Part shown: one piece after another, positions 20,240 to 25,460 of the stretch
How positions within the stretch are numbered: position 1 is the stretch's first letter
Layout of the letters: every line of letters starts with the position of its first letter
Source of the DNA: Histomonas meleagridis
Lineage: Eukaryota > Parabasalia > Tritrichomonadida > Dientamoebidae
NCBI GenBank assembly: GCA_020186115.1
Contig: WSYJ01000145.1
Coordinates: 1 to 25,460 of the forward strand
Direction of reading: 5' to 3'
DNA: 25,460 bases
Program-made: the position numbers and the translations under genes
Notes under the pieces: generated by a model
Seen by the model: only the letters and a program-made list of their open reading frames with translations
The model's database searches: none
What the model was told of the DNA's origin: nothing

Positions 20240-22015
20240 ATGTCATCTGCTTCTTCAACTTCAAAATCCCCAAGCCTTCAATCGGCTTCAAGTCCAAGCC
20301 CTTTACCGGTTAATCCTGAGGTTGAACAAAATCATACAGCAAAGAAAGCAGAAACAGAAAATGTTACCGAAGAACAAGCAAGACAATGGGGAATTTGGCT
20401 TGAAGAAGTTCTAAAAGAAAACCCACAATTTCTTCCCCTAAGAGAAAGGCTCCTTCCTTGGACTGGAGGCTATTCTTTTGCAAATGTTGTTCATTCTGAT
20501 TCTCAAACTACATCGGCACACATTAACAGATACTCTACTCTTGAACTTATTTATCAACACCTTACTGCAATTGGTATGCATCAAACTGCAAAATCATTAG
20601 AAAAAGAAACAGGATTACAATTTCAAAATATTGAACAACCATGGGATAAAACAGATCTCTTGCTTCTATTATCTTCAGGAGTTTTACCAAGAGAAGATCC
20701 TTGGGGTCCTATAAAAGAATCACATCATTCATTTACAAATGAAATTCTTGATGAAGACTTCTATTCTTCTCCATATGTCGAAAGTTACCGTGATATATAC
20801 AAAGAAATAATCAATCCTGATTTTGGTGTCATTTATGAAGGTTCAGAAAAATCATTTCAAAGTATAAAAGCTGCATCACTTCGCCGTATAGTAGTTTCCA
20901 TCATTATTTACAAAGTTACAGGTGACGAACTCAATAAGATATTTCTTATCATTAACTCATTTACAAGTACATATCACTTTTTCCAACATCTCGCGGCTGT
21001 CTATAATGCTGACAAATGTCAAATGTCTGAAGAAGACCGTGCGAAACTGATGAAAGGTCATGAATTCAACCAAATCCAGGTTATCAACGTCATCAGGAGC
21101 TGGATCAATTTCCATGGTTTATTCATCAGCCGGAGAACGTTAAAGGCGATTGATGAGTTCCTCCGGAAAATCATCTCGGAAAGGCAGTCGGACTCAATTG
21201 TTGCACTTGCCAAGGCACTTCTTGATGCTATCCCAACAGCCAAGTCGGGGTCGATACTAAAAACTATAGGAAAACCGACAGTTCAACCAATAATTGATAA
21301 TCAACAAATTTTATTCAAGCCATCCCTTACAATCCTAGAGCCTAATCCTACAGAGGTTGCACGTCAAGTAACGCTTGTGTTTCATGACGCTTATAAGAAA
21401 ATTCATTCTCGAGAATTTGTTGTTGCACTTGGAGATCGAGCTATTTCACAAAAGACTTCTGCTCTTTCTGAGTTTTTCGAGATTGGCCGTAAGTTCCAAC
21501 TACAAATTCTTGAAGCGATTGTTTGTGCTACTGACAAATCAAAAGCGATTTCTCAAGTTCTTACTCTTTGTTCGGATCTTAACACACTTGGCAACTACGA
21601 TGCTCTTTCGTGGATAATTAAGATCTTAGAACGCGAAGAACTTCGGAATTATCTTGTCAAATCTGATCCGAATTCATTTGAAAAGATCCTTCAGCTTGAT
21701 ATTTGTGCCGGAGTTAATGCTAACAATAAGGACGAATATGCCACTACCCTCCTAAACAGGTTTGGCAAGCGAGAACCAACAATACCTAACATGCAAACCG
21801 AGGTAAAGTCCATCAAACCTGATTCATCCCCATCTTACATCAACGGTTTAATAAACCTCAAAAAAAGGCGACCGTTTGCTGAAAAGCTGGCGGTTTTGTA
21901 TCGTTTTCAAAATCAACCATACAATTTTTATACAGTGTCACAAATTAAAAAAGTAATCGAAAGAGGTGCAACGTTGTCTGAAACAGAGATTTTAGAGAAA
22001 CTCTCGAAAACGTAA
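20240..22015 (+). CDS. LisH and RasGEF (CDC25) domain protein
   Basis: A 591-residue guanine-nucleotide exchange factor for Ras-type small GTPases. The first 45 or so residues are Ser/Pro-rich and disordered. A LisH motif lies at about 101-126 (ELIYQHLTAIGMHQTAKSLE), which usually mediates dimerisation. A RasGEF N-terminal (REM) domain spans about 206-320 (SLRRIVVSIIIYK, INSFTSTYHFFQHL, VIRSWINFHG). A catalytic CDC25 domain spans about 370-590, with PTEVARQVTLVFHDAYKKI, ISEFFE-like helix SALSEFFEIGRKFQL, ATDKSKAISQVLTLCSDL and NYDALSWIIKIL. The order LisH-REM-CDC25 is known from amoebae such as Dictyostelium and from trichomonads. It is a single exon, tandem with the MON2-like gene. A central patch of about 21050-21260 is visibly richer in GC than the rest. 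Confidence 0.88.
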   Translation: MSSASSTSKSPSLQSASSPSPLPVNPEVEQNHTAKKAETENVTEEQARQWGIWLEEVLKENPQFLPLRERLLPWTGGYSFANVVHSDSQTTSAHINRYSTLELIYQHLTAIGMHQTAKSLEKETGLQFQNIEQPWDKTDLLLLLSSGVLPREDPWGPIKESHHSFTNEILDEDFYSSPYVESYRDIYKEIINPDFGVIYEGSEKSFQSIKAASLRRIVVSIIIYKVTGDELNKIFLIINSFTSTYHFFQHLAAVYNADKCQMSEEDRAKLMKGHEFNQIQVINVIRSWINFHGLFISRRTLKAIDEFLRKIISERQSDSIVALAKALLDAIPTAKSGSILKTIGKPTVQPIIDNQQILFKPSLTILEPNPTEVARQVTLVFHDAYKKIHSREFVVALGDRAISQKTSALSEFFEIGRKFQLQILEAIVCATDKSKAISQVLTLCSDLNTLGNYDALSWIIKILEREELRNYLVKSDPNSFEKILQLDICAGVNANNKDEYATTLLNRFGKREPTIPNMQTEVKSIKPDSSPSYINGLINLKKRRPFAEKLAVLYRFQNQPYNFYTVSQIKKVIERGATLSETEILEKLSKT

Positions 22016-22051
22016 AAAGGATTTCAAAAGTGATTTTTTAAAAAATATATA

Positions 22052-22306
22052 TCACATTACGCATTTTAAAAATTGATTTTTGTTTAAACATTTTATTGCT
22101 ACAAAACCTTTTGTAAAATCATAATTATTAATATCTTCAAATGATATTTCATTTGGTGTCCAATGATTTGAATAACCAAACTTTATACCATATTTTATTT
22201 TATTCATATTTTTATTCGTTATAAAACAGGATTTCAGAATATCATCACTATCATCTATAATAATTTCATTAAGTCCGTCATCGATAATTTCAAATTCTTG
22301 GCTCAT
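22052..22306 (-). CDS. Small hypothetical protein
   Basis: A minus-strand frame of 84 residues from the ATG at 22306 (begins MSQEFEIIDD); an in-frame ATG at 22321 adds five residues. The first third is acidic (IIDDGLNEIIIDDSDDIL); the middle has a KYGIKFGYSNHWTPNEISFEDI stretch that looks codon-like. No family is recognised. It converges on the RasGEF gene with only 36 bp between. It may be a real small gene or the end of a degraded accessory gene. Confidence 0.4.
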   Translation of the reverse strand: MSQEFEIIDDGLNEIIIDDSDDILKSCFITNKNMNKIKYGIKFGYSNHWTPNEISFEDINNYDFTKGFVAIKCLNKNQFLKCVM

Positions 22307-22321
22307 CTTATTTTGATACAA

Positions 22322-22700
22322 GAAAGAAAAATGTAATTCATAAAAATCAAACCAGAAAATTGGGAAGTATATTTTTACACGTTCTAAAATTTAAGTTCTA
22401 AAACACGAGGTTGTTTTTAGGAGCTCAAAAAAGCATATTACTTTATGGATTCTATTCTAAAAATATGCATCAGCACGATAAATTCAGACGAAATCATCGT
22501 GAAAAAAATAGAACCCAAAAAAAGTCAAAAAATGACCATTTTGGTCAAAAACCTTACTTTCATCCCGTCCATGGACGGGATCACGTCCGCTCTAAAATCA
22601 CTATAAAAATAACATAAAACATCGTACTTTTGAAATATACATTTTTATATAATTATTTATTTTAATGTAATTACATTTCGATAAATATATATAAATACCA
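22322..22700. other. Non-coding stretch with GC-rich palindromes
   Basis: No credible gene is present. It holds an inverted repeat TGACCA-TTT-TGGTCA at 22533-22547 and, 14 bases further on, a perfect 20-bp palindrome ATCCCGTCCATGGACGGGAT at 22562-22581, followed by ATCACGTCCGC. These stand out in DNA that is otherwise mostly A and T. They may be the end of a mobile element or a regulatory hairpin. Confidence 0.45.
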
Positions 22701-23055
22701 ATTGTATGATAAATTTACAATCCTAGATATCTAGGATATATATATTTTTTATTGCTATCCATAAATGTTATATTAAAAGTATTAACATCTGTTGGTAAAT
22801 TAAATAACACAGTGGGTTAATCAAAAAATCATTGTTTAAACCAATAAATCTACGTTTATTATCACTAAATGAAGCATTAAATTCAATGTACTCTCTATTC
22901 CATATATTATCAAATTGCAAGCTTGTATTAGATTGATTTTTTAATTTTTTAATATTTGCTTCCGAAGTATCTTGATTCAAAAATTGCTCAAGATTTTCAT
23001 TACTATTTGTTTTGGGTTTAATCAGATGTACCCCGGGGACTGTCCCCGGGGGCAT
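22700..23055 (-). pseudogene. Frameshifted hypothetical gene
   Basis: The minus strand is open from about 23055 to 22768, with a codon-like part from about 23025 (LIKPKTNSNENLEQFL...NIWNREYIEFNASFSDNKRRFIGL). Near 22815 the sense moves to another frame, which continues VLFNLPTDVNTFNITFMDSN and ends at a TAA near 22709-22711. The first residues come from a GC-rich palindrome at 23031-23064 that interrupts the 5' end, so the true start is lost or displaced. The family is not recognised. Confidence 0.4.
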
Positions 23056-23082
23056 GTCCCCAGGTGTTCAATTTTTTAACAC
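23031..23082. repeat. GC-rich hairpin cluster
   Basis: CCCCGGGGAC and GTCCCCGGGG form a 10-bp stem around a single T (23031-23051). A third GTCCCC unit follows at 23056-23061, and then an AT-rich inverted repeat GTGTT...AACAC (23064-23082). It is an island of G and C in AT-rich DNA. It could be an element end, an insertion, or a palindromic repeat family. Confidence 0.55.
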
Positions 23083-23174
23083 ACACTGTGAAAATTCATG
23101 ATGTTTTTAATTGCATTTTTTTATGATTTTACTCATACTATATTATAAAAATATCTATTTTAAATAAAATATAA

Positions 23175-23247
23175 GATTCAAATATGAATTAAGATATTAA
23201 TTTTCCATTATTTTTCATTAAATTATTTCTTGAATTCATATTTAGAT
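23175..23247. repeat. Imperfect inverted repeat upstream of the MULE gene
   Basis: ATATGAATTAAGA near 23182-23196 pairs with TCTTGAATTCATAT near 23230-23243, with one or two mismatches and a loop of about 35 bases. It may be regulatory or part of the element end. Confidence 0.3.
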
Positions 23248-23293
23248 TTGGAATTAATAATTAACGGCTCCCTGGTCGGACTTTCTGTGAAGA

Positions 23294-25328
23294 ATGAACT
23301 TTGATCAACTTAGCGAATTATCTTTTTCTAATGGGTCAGATCTCAATTGTTATCTTAAAGAACTAGCAAATAAGAATGGATCTGATATCTATTTAAAAGA
23401 TTCAAAACATTCGGATAGATTACGATTTTATTGTACTATGCATCAATCTCATAAAAATGTACAAAATTCGAAAAAAACAGGGTGTGATTTTCATTTAACT
23501 TTCAACAAAAATAACAGAGGAATATATATTATATCAAAAAATTCTAATTTTAAACATTTACATGAGATTCAAAATCCAAAACAAATAGACAACTCAGTGC
23601 AAAAAGAGATTGCAACAATGAAGAAAATTGGTATTTCAAATTTTCATATAATTTATTATATTAAGCAAAAATATTCAATTTCAATCACAAGAGAAGAAAT
23701 AAAAAAATTCTCATCTGAAAGTGAAAAAACAAATGAGTCAGAAACAGAAATGATTTCTCAATACATGTATGAAAAAGGTGATTGTTATATATTTGAAGAT
23801 AAAAATGGATTAATTGCAGGTATTTATACTGTTACACACGAAGAGAAAGAGAATTTAATCAAATATTGTGATTTTTTCGTCGTCGATGGTACATCAATTC
23901 CCAATTTTCTTGATTGGACAATAATACCAATTTCACTCCAGGGAAATAATATGGAATTAATTTCAGGCGGAGTTGCTTTTTCTCCATCGGAGAATTTTGA
24001 ATTTTATTTTTGGTTGATTTCTATTATATTATCAATCGCACCCAACTTAAAATGCATAATAAGTGATGAAGATCCTGGTATTTGTTCAGCAATGGATGAA
24101 TATCCGAATTTATGTCATCTTTTATGCTTGAAACACAAAATTGCCACAGTCCAGAATTTGATATCGAAAAATCATCCAAATAGAGAACGATTTTTAATGT
24201 TACTTAATATTTTTTTTTTATTCACGTATATTCGCTCAATCAAATGAAGCCTTAAATAATATTTACAAGGAATTCCCTGAAATTATTCACTATTTTGACA
24301 CCAATATATATCCAATTAGATCAAAACTTTTGGTTTCATTAAGACCGAATGTATTTCATTTTAATCATACTTCTTCACAACTTGGTGAAACATATAATAG
24401 TATGATTAAGAGAAATTTGACAAATTCTCTAAAGCATCTCTATGAAATCCGTGATCACATATCTATCAAATTTTATCAAAAAAAAAATCTTGAAGAAAAT
24501 ATTCGAAAAAACGCTTTTACTTTTCATCATCCATTTATAGATGTTTATAAACCTGATATATTTAAAAAATTATGTTCAATTATAGATGCTGAAATTCAGA
24601 ATTCATTACAAATTAATATCAAACGCATAAATAATGATTACTATATTGCTATTGATAACAATAATAATGAATTTAATTTAAATTTTCTTGATTGTGAATG
24701 CCATTATCCTGCACATGCTGGATTACCTTGTTGTCATTTAATAGCTTTATTCAAAATAACAGGTAATGCATTTCCTATTCATTTGATAAATTCAAGATAA
24801 ATAGAAAATTTAAGTGAAATAGAAATAGCATCACATGAAACTGAAGAAAACCCTGAATATATAGAACACTTAGGAACACTCGAAATGCCTGAAGACGAAC
24901 ATTATCCAGAATATCCAGAAAGAACAGAAGAATATGAAATAGATAAATTTTCTGATTATTTATACGAAGAAGAAGATGATCAAGAATTTGTTTCAAAGGA
25001 ACAAGAAGAGGAAGAAGAGGATTCTAGTGATTCAATTGAATTTATTGATGAATTTGGTTTTTCGTTTGGATGGAATGACAAATCTTCAGAAAAAATGCCA
25101 AAAATAAATTCAATAAATTCTTATCAGAAACTAATGAGTATATTCAAAGAAATATCATCAATAGGATCACAAAATTTAAATGTTTTTAATGAAGTTGAAA
25201 AGGATCTAAATAAAATATATGATAAGTATAAACAAAAAACACAATATGGAGAAGTTAAAGAGAAAATAGGAAGGAAGAAGGGAAGGCCTAAAATGAAAAG
25301 ATTATCTAAAAATTCACGAATAAAATAA
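23294..25328 (+). pseudogene. MULE-family (Mutator-like) transposase, inactivated
   Basis: Three open stretches make up one transposase of roughly 675 residues. Part 1 (23294-24247): a WRKY/FLYWCH-type zinc-binding domain with C47, C64, H88 and H90, then the MULE DDE core with D198 (FVVDGTS), D258 (IISDED) and the C-x2-H at 278-281. The frame is lost in a T-run near 24210-24220, one base too many, and resumes as YSRIFAQSNEAL. Part 2 (open from 24330) gives the LGETYNSM segment that should carry the catalytic E, and a SWIM zinc finger (CECHYP...LPCCHLIAL). A TAA at 24798-24800 interrupts the same frame, which continues to 25328 with an acidic region and a GRKKGRPKMKR AT-hook-like tail. MULEs move by cut and paste; this copy looks dead unless the T-run is a sequence error. 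Confidence 0.85.
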
Positions 25329-25460
25329 AAACATGAAACTAATAATTTTTTATGTAATTCAATAGTTTTGATCAAACAATATCAAAAAATGACACAAAAT
25401 CTTGTAATTTTTTTTATGAATTATCAACACATATATAATTTTCATGATGCATTTTACTAA
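23294..25460 (+). mobile_element. MULE DNA transposon, ends not defined
   Basis: The transposase pseudogene defines the element. I could not match terminal inverted repeats between the region before 23294 and the 132 bp left after 25328; the right end may lie outside the window. The GC-rich palindromes at 22562 and 23031 are possible but unproven parts of the left end. Confidence 0.5.

Noticed and set aside
22411-22617. Plus-strand protein of 68 codons
   Set aside because: Its frame crosses both palindromes, is Lys/Asn/His-rich from base composition, and has no family likeness.
23060-25460. Terminal inverted repeats of the MULE
   Set aside because: Short TTCATGATG-like matches occur at about 23095 and 25442, but they are direct and too short to be convincing in AT-rich DNA.

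Overview
The window looks like nuclear DNA of a parabasalid (trichomonad) protist, probably Trichomonas- or Tritrichomonas-like. The reasons are its strongly AT-rich intergenic DNA, compact intron-free core genes, a divergent H3/H4 pair with an Inr-like TCAYW element a few bases before each start, ankyrin repeats of the long 'GHTEIVKLLLEQEGIDIN' type common in trichomonads, and a degenerate MULE transposase. The species cannot be fixed from the sequence alone.

Left half (1-12960): a repeat-built locus. The ancestral unit seems to be a BEACH-domain gene on the minus strand, divergent from an ankyrin-repeat gene on the plus strand. It is present as an inverted partial copy A (1-3052), a partial copy B (3052-7080), the longest copy C (7080-12430) and a remnant D (12440-12960). 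Copies A and B form an inverted repeat with arms of about 2.47 kb and a 580-bp loop. The BEACH copies are broken by stops and frameshifts. The ankyrin genes keep their start, Inr-like element and C-terminus, but every repeat is followed by a spacer of about 71 nt. The tandem period is therefore 170 bp, which is not a multiple of three. This is the most unusual structure in the window: either unrecognised non-canonical introns or a frozen pseudogene array.

Middle (12960-22015): a relic of a single-pass surface protein, then ordinary housekeeping genes. These are histone H3 (-), histone H4 (+), CSN5 (JAMM deneddylase, -), a MON2-like trafficking scaffold (+) and a LisH-RasGEF (+). H3/H4 and CSN5/MON2 are divergent pairs; H4/CSN5 are convergent.

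Right end (22016-25460): accessory sequence. It holds a small hypothetical gene (-), short GC-rich perfect palindromes in otherwise AT-rich DNA, a frameshifted hypothetical gene (-), and a MULE-type transposase with a zinc-binding N-terminus, DDE core, SWIM finger and AT-hook-like tail, broken by one homopolymer frameshift and one in-frame stop.
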